A DNA stretch of 64,000 nt from positions 30,477-94,476 of the IMG/VR virus record IMGVR_UViG_3300030103_003268; one strand, 5' to 3'. Below are positions 16,233 through 26,167 of the stretch, piece by piece; position 1 is the first letter of the stretch, and every line of letters begins with the position of its first letter. Below the pieces are notes generated by a model. The model worked only from the letters and a program-made list of their open reading frames with translations. It had not been told where the DNA came from and did no database searches. Origin of the DNA: a virus. The position numbers and the translations under genes are program-made.

Positions 16233-16595
16233 TTACTCAACCTCCAACAATATAAACAGTTCTAATGTTTCTGTTGTGGAAAATGGGCCAACTCCTTGAA
16301 AGTTGGTTCTATATACCATTTTTTTATCATTTGGGGCAGGATTACCTGTGTTTCTAAAAAGACCAACTTCACGAATAACTTGTCCTTGAATATTCTGCCC
16401 ATCTACTGACACTTTAACTTCAATAACATTTAATGTGGAATTTGTAATTGTTAATGTTGTAGAGGCGGATAAAGGAACATCTAAATCGGTAGCAGTTGGA
16501 CTAGTAGCATTTCCCCCAAGTCCAATTTTTGCGGTATCAAAGAGGTTATCTTTAATATGTGTGGCAATCAATGTTTTTAATTCATCTGTAATCAT
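16233..16595 (-). CDS. Small baseplate/fibre-adaptor protein
   Basis: 120 residues. The motif VIREVGLFRNTGNP followed by a turn and VYRTNF resembles the conserved ItEvGLy patch of phage fibre-attachment and fibre N-terminal proteins. It stops one base before the fibre ATG and overlaps the preceding giant tail gene (ATGA). A role in joining the fibre to the baseplate is likely from position. It has no Cys, no membrane helix and no enzymatic motif. Confidence 0.6.
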   Translation of the reverse strand: MITDELKTLIATHIKDNLFDTAKIGLGGNATSPTATDLDVPLSASTTLTITNSTLNVIEVKVSVDGQNIQGQVIREVGLFRNTGNPAPNDKKMVYRTNFQGVGPFSTTETLELFILLEVE

Positions 16596-19500
16596 GCTAA
16601 ATCTTCCTCCACTAAATCAGTAATTGTGATTGCTCCACCTGTAAATCCTAAAGCAGTAGTAAATCCTAACGCTGCTCCAAAGCCGAGAGTCCGACCTGCG
16701 CCTCCCGCACTTCTCTTCCGAACCAACAATTTAAGTTCTTTGGTGTCCACAGTATCAAGGAAATTAAAAGAGACTTCTTGCGTGTTTAAGTCGTTGCTTC
16801 TCAATGCTGCTTTTGTTTCTTTACTTGAAATCAGCAGTTCAGAGAAAACATCGGAAAGGTCTTTACTGTATCGGCCAAGTTGTAGTTTGATAAAGCCTGT
16901 TAATTGGTGTTCCATTTCCAATACAATAAATTCATTCATTTCAATGTTCTCTCTTGGGATAAACACATTTACAATATCACCGACTCGCAGTTGGCTTATT
17001 CCTTTGTTTTGCATAGTAAAGGATAATTTTTGATTAAGACGAGAATGAATCTGTAAAAGGTTAGTAGCCTTTTTATCTACTTCTTCTTGAGTTAGTAAAG
17101 TGTTATCTACCACTTCTAATGTCTTTCGCCCTCTTTTTTGTATTGAGCGCAAGTCTTTGCGAATGGCTTTATGTGCATTTCCATATACATTAATTTCGTT
17201 AAAGAAATCAAAGAGAGTTGAAACTTTATCAAATTCAGAAATTAAAAATTCTCCACTATCATCAATGGTGATATTCGTTCTTAAAGAATTTTCGCTTTCA
17301 GGGAAAATCTTAAACACATTGTTTTCCTCAACAAGTTTCATATTCTTTCTATCAAGAATATATCGTATTGCAGAATATAAATCTACACCTTGATAGTTGG
17401 GTGCTAAATACATCGGTGTGTCCGTTGAAGTAGTTGTAAATTCAATTCCTTCTTGCTCAAGTAATTCGTTGATAAGGTCTTCACCTTCAAGACCAATACT
17501 TACTGTTGAACCAATACAGGCTCTTGTTGGGTCAATTTTTAATTGCTCATTTGATGAAGCAGTAAAGGTTTCCGAAACAGAAACAACTCCTTTAGCATTA
17601 AACATTTCATTTAAAACTATGGAATGTAATGTGCTTCTTATTGTTTTTGAAGAAGTTTGTATTCTTTTGGAATTTTTTCCATCAGAATAATACAGAGAAT
17701 AATCTCCTGTTGGTAAAATATTAGTAAATTGCTCAGAGTCTTCAATTACAATTCCGTCATCTGTTGATTGTTTATCTAAATCAATGGCGACAAACATTGA
17801 AAGAACGCCTTCATCCCGATAAGAGTTATCTCCCGATTTATCATTTCCATCTTTATAGAAATAACTTTCTTTTTCGTCTATATACACTTCATTTTTATTT
17901 GCTTTTTTAGTGTATTCAGATTTTAATGTATTAAGGTGTAATTCTTTAGGCATGAAATCATAAAAGCAAGTTTCGTTAGGTTGAAGTATTCTATATGCTC
18001 CTGCGGCTAAAGCCCTATCTGTAATTAAGTGATGCTCGTCAATATCGCCATTATTGACTTCATGCGAGACTACATGAATCAATTGAGAAACTCTTACCTC
18101 TTGCATACTCTTTGCTAAATCTTTTGTTCCAGTTGAAACAGAAGTTCCGACAATATCTCGGCCCGCTTCAGGAACAAGATAACATCCCGTCAAATCAATA
18201 AACTTTAAGAAACAATTATGTTTATCACTAGTTGCTACATCAATAGCATTTTTGTGTAAATTGCCATTAGAAGAATTAATTGTTCCTGTCGTGAAATTGG
18301 CTGGAGTAGATGTTTGTAAAAATAATCTTGGCTTAAAGACCATCATCGCCCCATCAGCAGTATATGGTCTTGAGGTGGTGTATGAAGTGCTAGTATCGCC
18401 TACATATTCAAAGCCCTTAAAATGAGCATCGCTTTGTAGAATAAGGTGTTCATCAGCATTAACTGTTATTTCCCCGACTCCTTTCAAAATCTGAGTAGTA
18501 TTACCTTCTGCCAATTTAAATGCGCCCGCATCCTCAATTCCAAATCTATCTAAGACAACACCAATTAGACCATTATATGGCTTACCATGAATATTTGAAA
18601 AATAGTGTCCTAATGGTCTTATTGGAAATGTATCTGCACTAGAAGATAGTGTTGAATAGTTTCCAGATTCAAATGCAATAGGCAAAACAATTTCTGTATC
18701 TACTGGAATAGAAAGAACAGTTGCCCCTGAACCAGTATCATTTGCTACTGCGGCGGCATCTGCTGGATTAGAAACAGCAGTAGCATCGCTCCCATATCCG
18801 CTTGTTTCAGGAATAACGCAACATTTAAGTGGATGGAACTTAAATCTATCCAATTGATGAAAAGAATCTTTTTCATTTCTTCCTTTCAAAAATGTTCCTG
18901 TTAATCCAGTTATTACAATAGCCTTTGAAGCCGCAGAACCATTATTAGTCAATATTCCAGCAGAAGTAAGTGTGTGGGCAGTTCCAGTAGATGTTCCTGA
19001 TTTTGCTCCTATAAATTGTCCCTTTTCATCAAAAATATTAGTAGTATCATTAATTGTGACTGAGGTTGTAAAGTTAATGGTTGTTCCACTAATGCTAGCA
19101 ATATTTCCTATTACCGTAATTGAAGAACCTGTCAAACTTACAACGCTAGCAAGGCTTTCAGGAATTCTCTTAGGAATTTCTTTTTCAGGATTTACTGGAT
19201 TAAAAAGAAAATCTACACATAGTTCTGTAAGTCTCATCAATCCAAATCTCTTGAGTTTAGATAAATCAGTTTCGCTAGAAAATGACAGCGTTTGGAATTT
19301 TTCATCTTTTAATAATTGTCTTTTTCCAGACTCTAATGTAGAGTCTCCTACATTTTTATTATCAATTAAAAATAAATTATAGTTATTTAAAGTTTTAGAC
19401 ATACTTCCGCCTATTGAGTGCATTAAACTATCTTTTCTTAGACTACTATAAGGTAAAATATCACTATTTACATATAAAAATAACCTAGCGACTGATTCAT

Positions 19501-22500
19501 CTATATGAATATATCTAGCATATTTTTCTAAAGTCCCAAATGCACCACCAATAACAGTATAGTAATAATTTACTGATTCATTAGCACTAGTAAATATTCT
19601 TGTGTTGTTTAAATTAGAACCAAAGGGGCTATGATAGCCTCTTTCATCGGGAGGTAAAACCCTATAAGAACTATCTGTCTTATTAGCATTGTTGATATTA
19701 GATGAACCAGTGTTGGGTTTAAATCTATAAGAACTGGCATAAGTGTTTAGTTGAGATTTTCTAGGATAAAAACTAGGAAAACGAGAGTTAGACTTTTTAA
19801 TAAGAGGATTGTTTAATGTAAAATTACCAAAACCGATTTCTCTAGTTTTATAGTATGGTTGTCCAAAACGACTAGTGTTATCTCCTGCAACAGTTGTGCT
19901 TTCTACATTTAGTGGAACTGAGCCGCTAGCCCTTACTGTGGGATGAGGACGAGTTAAAATTTTACCTCCCCATAAGTGGGAGCCATTGACTAAAAGTAAA
20001 TCACTAACTGGTTTGTCAATTTTATGTATGGTTTCACTAACAGAAAAATTATGTATAGTTCTATCTAAATAGATTCTAACTAGCACAGAAGAGGTTGTCT
20101 TAACTAATTTATCAAAAACTAAACCAACGAATGTTTTATTTGCACCAACAAACAAAGCATCTCCTATTTCTAAAGTGTAGGCATTTGCATTAGCAATATC
20201 AAAAAAGTTATCATTTGTAGAACTATCAACAGCACTTACTGTTCCTACTTCTGTAAATGTAAAATCACTAGTATCTGTAAAATAATTTGTTTTTCTACCC
20301 AAAGTGATAGGAATATACGGGGCTAATTCAATTTCTGTAATATTGTCTTTCTTTGAAGTAGAAACAACTTCAAAATCAATTAAAGTATTTACAGTATCAA
20401 AGGATGATTCTCCTGCACTACCATGTTCGTCCTTTAATTTTGATTGAAAAGCAAAGTCATTTGAAATAGATGATGGCTTATGAATTGCATATCCAATTGC
20501 GCCAGCACTTGCATTTGCACTACTTGAAACCAAAGAGTCGCTTTCAACACCGCTTGACATTGTGATTTTGTTTCCTGATGTAAAAATTAATCCTTTATTA
20601 GCGGCTCCTGTAAGAGAAGAGGGTTTGCTTGTAGCAAGATGGGATGAACCAAGTGCCTTTGAGAGAATGTAATTCTTTTCTGACTCTTTGTAAATTTTAT
20701 CTCCTGCTGAAACGCTAGTAAGTAGTCCCGTTGATATATTTATTTGTTGTAATACACTAGAGCCTCCACCAGAATAATCACTAAAAGAAGTTATTTCTCC
20801 TAAAAAGCCATTTTCTACAAATATTTTATCACCTGCAACTAAAGGTGAATCAAAACCCTCGGCAATCATTTCTGTTTTTATAAAGGTTGAACCAACAGAA
20901 CTTGCTAAAACCGAACCTGCGGGAACAGCAGATTGTAATTTATTATATGGACTATTACTAGAATAAATAATATCTTCACTAAACAAAGTATTTAGATTTA
21001 CAATAGGAGAAAGTAATTTGCTAAACTTGTCTCTACCCTGAATTTCCATAATAGTCTGCCCATTCTCCTTTCTATTTTCAATATTTTCAACTTCGCCGTT
21101 AAATCTTTCAATAAAGATTTGATATTGTCCTTTAGTAAAACTTAACGGGTTAGTATGATATGAGTCTGTATCAAATGATAAAGTAATCATTCCTTTTGTG
21201 GCATCACAAGCAGTAATAGTAGCAAATCTTTCATTATGATTTAATGATGTAAAAGAGACATACATCTTGCTAAACCTACCATTTAGTAGTGAAATATCAA
21301 GCATAAGTGTCCCGTCAGTTGCGTTATATGCTCGCCTGTTAAGCACATCTCCGCTTGTTGGGGTCGTGGACTGTGCGGCGAAAACCCCGTCGTTCTCCGT
21401 TCTTACATAGGGGTGTGTGGATGATTGGAAGGTTATCTCTTGGGTTGTTCCCGACAAGCCAGCAATAGACTGAACAATTAAAATATTATCTCCTAACTTG
21501 ACCTCATCTCCTGCATTTAGAACATCATCTAAATTATATTGAGTATTGAAAGAAAATACTGCATTAGAAGTCTTTGAACTATATGTTGCGGCTAAAGGAA
21601 AAAATTCGTTCATATCACCACGATGAATATTATGTCGCACACGGTATGCGTCAAATTCTTTCACCTTTCTCGGCATAATTCTGCCGTTATCAATAATAGA
21701 TGTCTCTGCAAACCCACCCTTTCCATCAATTGATTCTGTATTTGTGTGGTCATAAATATTGTAAAGAAGATTAGATTTAGTCGGTGAAAAATCATAACTT
21801 AGGTATCGTAGGGGGCCGGTGAATGTAGGAGTAGAAATAACATCGTCTGCGATTCTTCTTGCATTAATGTGGCTTTGCTGATAATTTGTTGTATCCTCCA
21901 CAATTGTTCCTCCTTCATTATAGGTGCAATTTATGGATTGTGCCGCATCCAAATCTCTTAGTTTATCAGTCAATTTTATCTTGTATGAGAATCTGCTGTA
22001 ATCTACAACAGACTTACCAAAGTCTTGCATCGTAGTAAAAACTTTACAATTATCTGCATTTGATAGTGTATAACTGTTGGCTGTGCCGCTTTCCCTCATA
22101 GCGTAAAACTTGCGATTATGGTTCAACTCATTGGGCTTATCCAAACTATCATTATAGAAATAAAATAGCGGTCTTGCCACTGCCATTCTTCTCCACAATT
22201 CTCCTTCAAAATCATTTGATGAAGAACCTAAACTATCATCTTGGAGCATGCCCATTGAGACAGCAACAATGCTTCCATTCTTGGTCATTTGGAAAATAAT
22301 GAACTTGGTATCTTTTGGGATTTCATTTCCTAACTTCGGTTCAAATTCAAAAGCATCACCATATTCGTCTTCTGTTAAAACCTCAGTAATTTTAGCAAAG
22401 TGATGTTGGTATGGAGTGTCCGAATAAAGCAAAACAAAATAATCATTATCTGTTAAGTTAGTAGCAGTAGGGTTAAATCTAATCCCTGTCGTGGTCAATG

Positions 22501-22699
22501 AATCATAGCATTTGATTCTAAATCCCTTCGTTGTATTTAGATTAGAATTTTCTGTAATGGTTCCTCCCCAACCAGTAATCGCAACAGAAGTGTCTTCTGT
22601 TGTAATTGCAGTATATATTCTATGCCCGTCTGTTGGGCTACTGTCCTTCAAATAAGGATTTGTTGGGGCATTAAAAATGTCATCTAATGTCAAAGCCAT
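16592..22699 (-). CDS. Giant tail tip / baseplate hub protein (2035 residues)
   Basis: The largest gene in the window. It is rich in beta segments and in Asn, Ser and Thr, as expected of baseplate or central-fibre proteins. Near the C-terminus, LRVGDIVNVFIPRENIEMNEFIVLEMEHQLTGFIKLQLGRYSKDLSD resembles the end of gpD/gp27-type hub domains. The chain closes with a Gly-Ala-Phe repeat (TLGFGAALGFTTALGFTGG). Position between the LamG-like protein and the fibre genes suits a tail tip. I see no peptidase or lysozyme motif. Domain limits cannot be set by eye. Confidence 0.75.
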   Translation of the reverse strand: MALTLDDIFNAPTNPYLKDSSPTDGHRIYTAITTEDTSVAITGWGGTITENSNLNTTKGFRIKCYDSLTTTGIRFNPTATNLTDNDYFVLLYSDTPYQHHFAKITEVLTEDEYGDAFEFEPKLGNEIPKDTKFIIFQMTKNGSIVAVSMGMLQDDSLGSSSNDFEGELWRRMAVARPLFYFYNDSLDKPNELNHNRKFYAMRESGTANSYTLSNADNCKVFTTMQDFGKSVVDYSRFSYKIKLTDKLRDLDAAQSINCTYNEGGTIVEDTTNYQQSHINARRIADDVISTPTFTGPLRYLSYDFSPTKSNLLYNIYDHTNTESIDGKGGFAETSIIDNGRIMPRKVKEFDAYRVRHNIHRGDMNEFFPLAATYSSKTSNAVFSFNTQYNLDDVLNAGDEVKLGDNILIVQSIAGLSGTTQEITFQSSTHPYVRTENDGVFAAQSTTPTSGDVLNRRAYNATDGTLMLDISLLNGRFSKMYVSFTSLNHNERFATITACDATKGMITLSFDTDSYHTNPLSFTKGQYQIFIERFNGEVENIENRKENGQTIMEIQGRDKFSKLLSPIVNLNTLFSEDIIYSSNSPYNKLQSAVPAGSVLASSVGSTFIKTEMIAEGFDSPLVAGDKIFVENGFLGEITSFSDYSGGGSSVLQQINISTGLLTSVSAGDKIYKESEKNYILSKALGSSHLATSKPSSLTGAANKGLIFTSGNKITMSSGVESDSLVSSSANASAGAIGYAIHKPSSISNDFAFQSKLKDEHGSAGESSFDTVNTLIDFEVVSTSKKDNITEIELAPYIPITLGRKTNYFTDTSDFTFTEVGTVSAVDSSTNDNFFDIANANAYTLEIGDALFVGANKTFVGLVFDKLVKTTSSVLVRIYLDRTIHNFSVSETIHKIDKPVSDLLLVNGSHLWGGKILTRPHPTVRASGSVPLNVESTTVAGDNTSRFGQPYYKTREIGFGNFTLNNPLIKKSNSRFPSFYPRKSQLNTYASSYRFKPNTGSSNINNANKTDSSYRVLPPDERGYHSPFGSNLNNTRIFTSANESVNYYYTVIGGAFGTLEKYARYIHIDESVARLFLYVNSDILPYSSLRKDSLMHSIGGSMSKTLNNYNLFLIDNKNVGDSTLESGKRQLLKDEKFQTLSFSSETDLSKLKRFGLMRLTELCVDFLFNPVNPEKEIPKRIPESLASVVSLTGSSITVIGNIASISGTTINFTTSVTINDTTNIFDEKGQFIGAKSGTSTGTAHTLTSAGILTNNGSAASKAIVITGLTGTFLKGRNEKDSFHQLDRFKFHPLKCCVIPETSGYGSDATAVSNPADAAAVANDTGSGATVLSIPVDTEIVLPIAFESGNYSTLSSSADTFPIRPLGHYFSNIHGKPYNGLIGVVLDRFGIEDAGAFKLAEGNTTQILKGVGEITVNADEHLILQSDAHFKGFEYVGDTSTSYTTSRPYTADGAMMVFKPRLFLQTSTPANFTTGTINSSNGNLHKNAIDVATSDKHNCFLKFIDLTGCYLVPEAGRDIVGTSVSTGTKDLAKSMQEVRVSQLIHVVSHEVNNGDIDEHHLITDRALAAGAYRILQPNETCFYDFMPKELHLNTLKSEYTKKANKNEVYIDEKESYFYKDGNDKSGDNSYRDEGVLSMFVAIDLDKQSTDDGIVIEDSEQFTNILPTGDYSLYYSDGKNSKRIQTSSKTIRSTLHSIVLNEMFNAKGVVSVSETFTASSNEQLKIDPTRACIGSTVSIGLEGEDLINELLEQEGIEFTTTSTDTPMYLAPNYQGVDLYSAIRYILDRKNMKLVEENNVFKIFPESENSLRTNITIDDSGEFLISEFDKVSTLFDFFNEINVYGNAHKAIRKDLRSIQKRGRKTLEVVDNTLLTQEEVDKKATNLLQIHSRLNQKLSFTMQNKGISQLRVGDIVNVFIPRENIEMNEFIVLEMEHQLTGFIKLQLGRYSKDLSDVFSELLISSKETKAALRSNDLNTQEVSFNFLDTVDTKELKLLVRKRSAGGAGRTLGFGAALGFTTALGFTGGAITITDLVEEDLA

Positions 22700-23862
22700 T
22701 AATCATCCACCTCCTCAAATCGTAAATATAAAACAGTATTATTTAAATTAGGCATCAAGTTATTAATTGCACTAAATTCAGTTTTTTTAATATTCATGAT
22801 ACTTAACTCATGTAATTCTCCCATGAATTGATTATTTGTAGTGGCCGAATTAGCCCCTGTTGCACCTCCACCATTCGCACCAATATAGAAATCTTCTCCT
22901 TCCATTGTAAAAGAATCCGTTTGAGTATGCGTTCCTGTTTTAACTATTCTTCCGTTAAAAAAGACTAGTGCCTCTTTATTTTCATTATCCCAAGAACAAG
23001 CAATATGATAAGTATTGTTTATGTAAGAAGGCTCAAAGAAATCATTATGTATAAATATTTCACTACCTGAAGGAACAGAAATAGAAGGGTCAGCCTTCAA
23101 TGTTAGGCTAGTCCCATTTGCTGAATGCACAAGACCAAAAGAAGTAAAATTAAATCCATCTCTAATAAATACTTCTTTACCATCAAAAACATATGTATTC
23201 GCATTTGATAGATTAGCGACCTTACTAGAAAAGGCACTTGTAGTAGAACCAATTGATTTATATTTTACCTTTCCGTCTTCTTCAAAGCCCTTTTCTACAA
23301 AAGAATCATATTGGTTTCCAAGATTAGGAATAATCACCGCATCGCTCGTAAAGTATTCCATTGAAGCAGTTCCTAATTTAATTCCTACTTTAATTTTGTA
23401 TCTTGCTGGATTATTCTCATTGTGTAAAGTATCATTTACTAAACTCACTTGAAAGTTGGTGCTATGAAAAATTCTCATTTCATGTGTAATTCTACTGGCT
23501 CTTGGTAAATATAATTCACTTTGAAAATTATTTTCTTCCGTAGCAGTAAAAACTGCTTGACTTAATCCAGGCATTATTTTCTTATTATGTGCATCAAAAG
23601 AATGACCACTACCAATAGGGGCCTGATTAATATTTGATGGCTTACTGATAGAACCTGCTGTTCTGTAAGTCCCGTAGCCGTTAATTTCATATGGTGTTAA
23701 AACACACTCAAAGGTAAAATTATTATCTAAATTCCAAAGACCATAGGGAATACCTGTTCCAGTTGAAGCAATATTATCTGTATAATCTAAGGTCAAAAAA
23801 CCATTACACATAATTGGAAAAACAAGAGAGCGTTGTTTTCCTGTAAAAATAGCATATGACAT
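22699..23862 (-). CDS. LamG/concanavalin-like lectin domain tail protein
   Basis: 387 residues. The C-terminal ~200 residues show the LamG plan: YHIACSWDNENKEALVFFNGRIVKTGTHT, then DFYIGANGGG and FMGELHELSIMN. An N-terminal strand-rich portion (NLDNNFTFECVLTPYEIN) may be the first half of the same sandwich. Such domains bind sugars or surface proteins and are common in tail tips. The stop overlaps the start of the giant tail protein by one base, so the two probably work together. It may contribute to host adhesion. Confidence 0.75.
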   Translation of the reverse strand: MSYAIFTGKQRSLVFPIMCNGFLTLDYTDNIASTGTGIPYGLWNLDNNFTFECVLTPYEINGYGTYRTAGSISKPSNINQAPIGSGHSFDAHNKKIMPGLSQAVFTATEENNFQSELYLPRASRITHEMRIFHSTNFQVSLVNDTLHNENNPARYKIKVGIKLGTASMEYFTSDAVIIPNLGNQYDSFVEKGFEEDGKVKYKSIGSTTSAFSSKVANLSNANTYVFDGKEVFIRDGFNFTSFGLVHSANGTSLTLKADPSISVPSGSEIFIHNDFFEPSYINNTYHIACSWDNENKEALVFFNGRIVKTGTHTQTDSFTMEGEDFYIGANGGGATGANSATTNNQFMGELHELSIMNIKKTEFSAINNLMPNLNNTVLYLRFEEVDD

Positions 23863-23871
23863 AATAAAACC

Positions 23872-24486
23872 TCAAGGAAGAACATTGGCTACGACAAATT
23901 CTAAAGAAAACGAAACATCAATACTTTCACCTGTCATCTCATAAGAAAAACTTTGAATAAACCCGCTTAGTCCCTTTGATGTGGAAGAGGTAGGAAATGA
24001 AAATGAACCAACTACATTTGTATTATCCTTTTCTAAAGCATTTCCTCTTGCTCTAAAGGTTAAAGGAATTTGGACTGTGCTTGCTCTTGCTGCATAATTT
24101 TCATCAACCTTTGAATCTATTAAAACAACTAATTGATTAATTGCTTGATAAGAAGCCAGACCTGTTGAATCAACACCAGATGCAATCATTTGAGCCACTT
24201 CTTGCGCTGTAAAAGTTAGGTTAGTCGCACTTCCGCCTGATTTAGTGTGGCTTCTTCTTATTTCTGTATCAACAATAATTCCATTTAATGAAATTCTTTT
24301 ATTAGACATTCCTAAATCTAAAGCAACGGTAGTAGATTCTCCTGTTGCTAAACCGCTTAAAGGAACAGGAATAGCAGGAATCGTTTTATCAACCGAAACA
24401 CTTACGCTATTTACCTTCAATGGAATAGTATCAATTGTTGCACTACTACCGCTATGCTTTTGTAATTTTAGATATACATAACTCAT
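23872..24486 (-). CDS. Putative distal tail protein
   Basis: 204 residues from ATG 24486, which has AGGTGAT upstream; GTG 24495 is an alternative. Beta-rich with KVNSVSVSVDKTIPAIPVPLSG and NKRISLNGIIVDTEIRR, a pattern seen in tail proteins that join tube and baseplate. It lies just after the tape measure gene, where distal tail (Dit) proteins are normally encoded. No direct motif proves this, so the assignment rests on synteny. Confidence 0.55.
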   Translation of the reverse strand: MSYVYLKLQKHSGSSATIDTIPLKVNSVSVSVDKTIPAIPVPLSGLATGESTTVALDLGMSNKRISLNGIIVDTEIRRSHTKSGGSATNLTFTAQEVAQMIASGVDSTGLASYQAINQLVVLIDSKVDENYAARASTVQIPLTFRARGNALEKDNTNVVGSFSFPTSSTSKGLSGFIQSFSYEMTGESIDVSFSLEFVVANVLP

Positions 24487-24491
24487 TTTAA

Positions 24492-26162
24492 TCACCTAAA
24501 TGTGCTTGAAGAAGTGCTTCTGTTAATTTTGGAATTAATCATGCGACCAATTTCATCTGCCATTCTACGCATTTCTGCCTTTGAAGAATCTTTTGCATTA
24601 ACAGTAATGTTGAAGTTATTTACAACAGATTTTCCTCCAACCATCTTTTTGCTATCTCGGTTGGAATGAACTCTTGCTCCTCTCGGCAAATTTACCAATT
24701 CTGGGCCTTTTTCGCCAACAACAGTTAATCCTCCTTGAGCGATACCTCCGTTAGCCATAAAGGGTATTTTATCTGTAATTGTTCTCATAAATCTATACAT
24801 TATAACTCCAAGCAGACCCGCTAACCAAACAGGCGCACCCATAATGAAAGCACCCACTAGAACAATAAAACCAGCAACTCCCGCAATATATCCTATTTTT
24901 TCCGAAAAATTACTTCCTACACCTCTAAGGTAGTCTGTAAATCTTATCCATCCTTGTTTAAAGAATTCTACAAATATCCCACCTATGAATAATAGACCTG
25001 CTCCAATAATTCCAACTGCTACACCGATAATACCAACAGCAATTTTAATCATACCATCTATAACATCAGATAGGTTTCCATCACCGAAAAAGCCATTCCA
25101 TATATCAGTAATCCCTGACCAAATCATAGAAATTGAACCCATTATTACTTGACCTGCTAATTTTATTGCTGGTAATGCTTCTTTAAATGCCGCTATCAAT
25201 GTTTTTCCAATTGTCTTGTATAAGATATAAAAGACGGTTAGGGTCAGAGTCATATATATTGTAGCCTTTAAGAAAAATTGAAGAGCCTTCAAAAAGAAAC
25301 GAGCAATATTTTTTGGCTGTAATGCTGTGAATACATTATTCATCGCTAAAATCGCCCTGCCTATTTTGGTTTTTTCTAATATTTTATTTCTTCTTCTTTC
25401 CATGTCATAGGTTCTTTTTTGCTGCTTTTTAAGTAGGGTTTTTAAGTAGTCAGGTTGTTTGCCTTTCGCTTCTAATTTTCTAATTGATACTAGTAGGTCT
25501 TTTTCATCTTTTTTTGATTGTTTTATTTTTCTTGTTCTTTCAAAATCTTTACCTACTACTTTTGTTATTCCGCCCAACCCTTTCTTAAAATCACCTAAAG
25601 TCATTTTAGGTAATTTGGCAAGACCGACCATTCCAGCCGCAAGAGTAGAAAATAGGCTACTGCTCTCTTTATTTGCGCCCGAAGCACTATCTCTAACGGC
25701 TCTTACTGCACTTCCCATACCATTGAAAGCAGTTGCCACTTTATTGACTAATCTAAACATTCCAGGCGGTAAAAACCCATACATAAATCTTCTAGCAGAA
25801 GCGGCCTCAAAACCAAGTAATCTAACCTCTTCTTTTGTTGAAGTCATAAAAGTAGCAAGGTATTCTAAGGTTGTTCCTCCCGCTTTTCTATAATCTCTAA
25901 GGCTTTTTATGCCAAAAGTTAGCATATCATTATTTAGTTTTAAAGTTGTATTAAGAATTTTAGTTCTCTTTTTTAACCCTTCTTCGTCCTGAACTGTTTC
26001 TCTTAATTCTTGTTTATTTAATTTCTTAAGTTTTAATGCTTCCTCTTGAGTTTTATTTAAATTATCATAATATTTTTTCATAGACGCTAACGCCTTATTC
26101 ATTTCATTTAATGAATCTGTTAAGGTATTAGTTTCTTGAGTCAAAACGGTGACATTACTCAT
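24492..26162 (-). CDS. Tail tape measure protein
   Basis: 556 residues from ATG 26162 (GTG 26171 possible). The N-terminus is a long coiled coil (LNEMNKALASMKKYYDNLNKTQEEALKLKKLNKQEL). Hydrophobic helices follow near residues 290-330, 380-415 and 430-465. The C-terminus holds the hallmark GGIAQGGLTVVGEKGPELVNLPRGARV of tape measure proteins. By the lambda ratio (about 0.15 nm per residue) this would specify a tail near 80-85 nm. It directly follows the tail chaperone frameshift pair, the classical order. Confidence 0.9.
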   Translation of the reverse strand: MSNVTVLTQETNTLTDSLNEMNKALASMKKYYDNLNKTQEEALKLKKLNKQELRETVQDEEGLKKRTKILNTTLKLNNDMLTFGIKSLRDYRKAGGTTLEYLATFMTSTKEEVRLLGFEAASARRFMYGFLPPGMFRLVNKVATAFNGMGSAVRAVRDSASGANKESSSLFSTLAAGMVGLAKLPKMTLGDFKKGLGGITKVVGKDFERTRKIKQSKKDEKDLLVSIRKLEAKGKQPDYLKTLLKKQQKRTYDMERRRNKILEKTKIGRAILAMNNVFTALQPKNIARFFLKALQFFLKATIYMTLTLTVFYILYKTIGKTLIAAFKEALPAIKLAGQVIMGSISMIWSGITDIWNGFFGDGNLSDVIDGMIKIAVGIIGVAVGIIGAGLLFIGGIFVEFFKQGWIRFTDYLRGVGSNFSEKIGYIAGVAGFIVLVGAFIMGAPVWLAGLLGVIMYRFMRTITDKIPFMANGGIAQGGLTVVGEKGPELVNLPRGARVHSNRDSKKMVGGKSVVNNFNITVNAKDSSKAEMRRMADEIGRMINSKINRSTSSSTFR

Positions 26163-26167
26163 ATCTA

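Noticed and set aside
16592-22699. Long plus-strand ORFs opposite the tail and head genes
   Set aside because: They lie antisense to convincing genes, lack ribosome-binding sites and have compositions typical of reverse-frame shadows.
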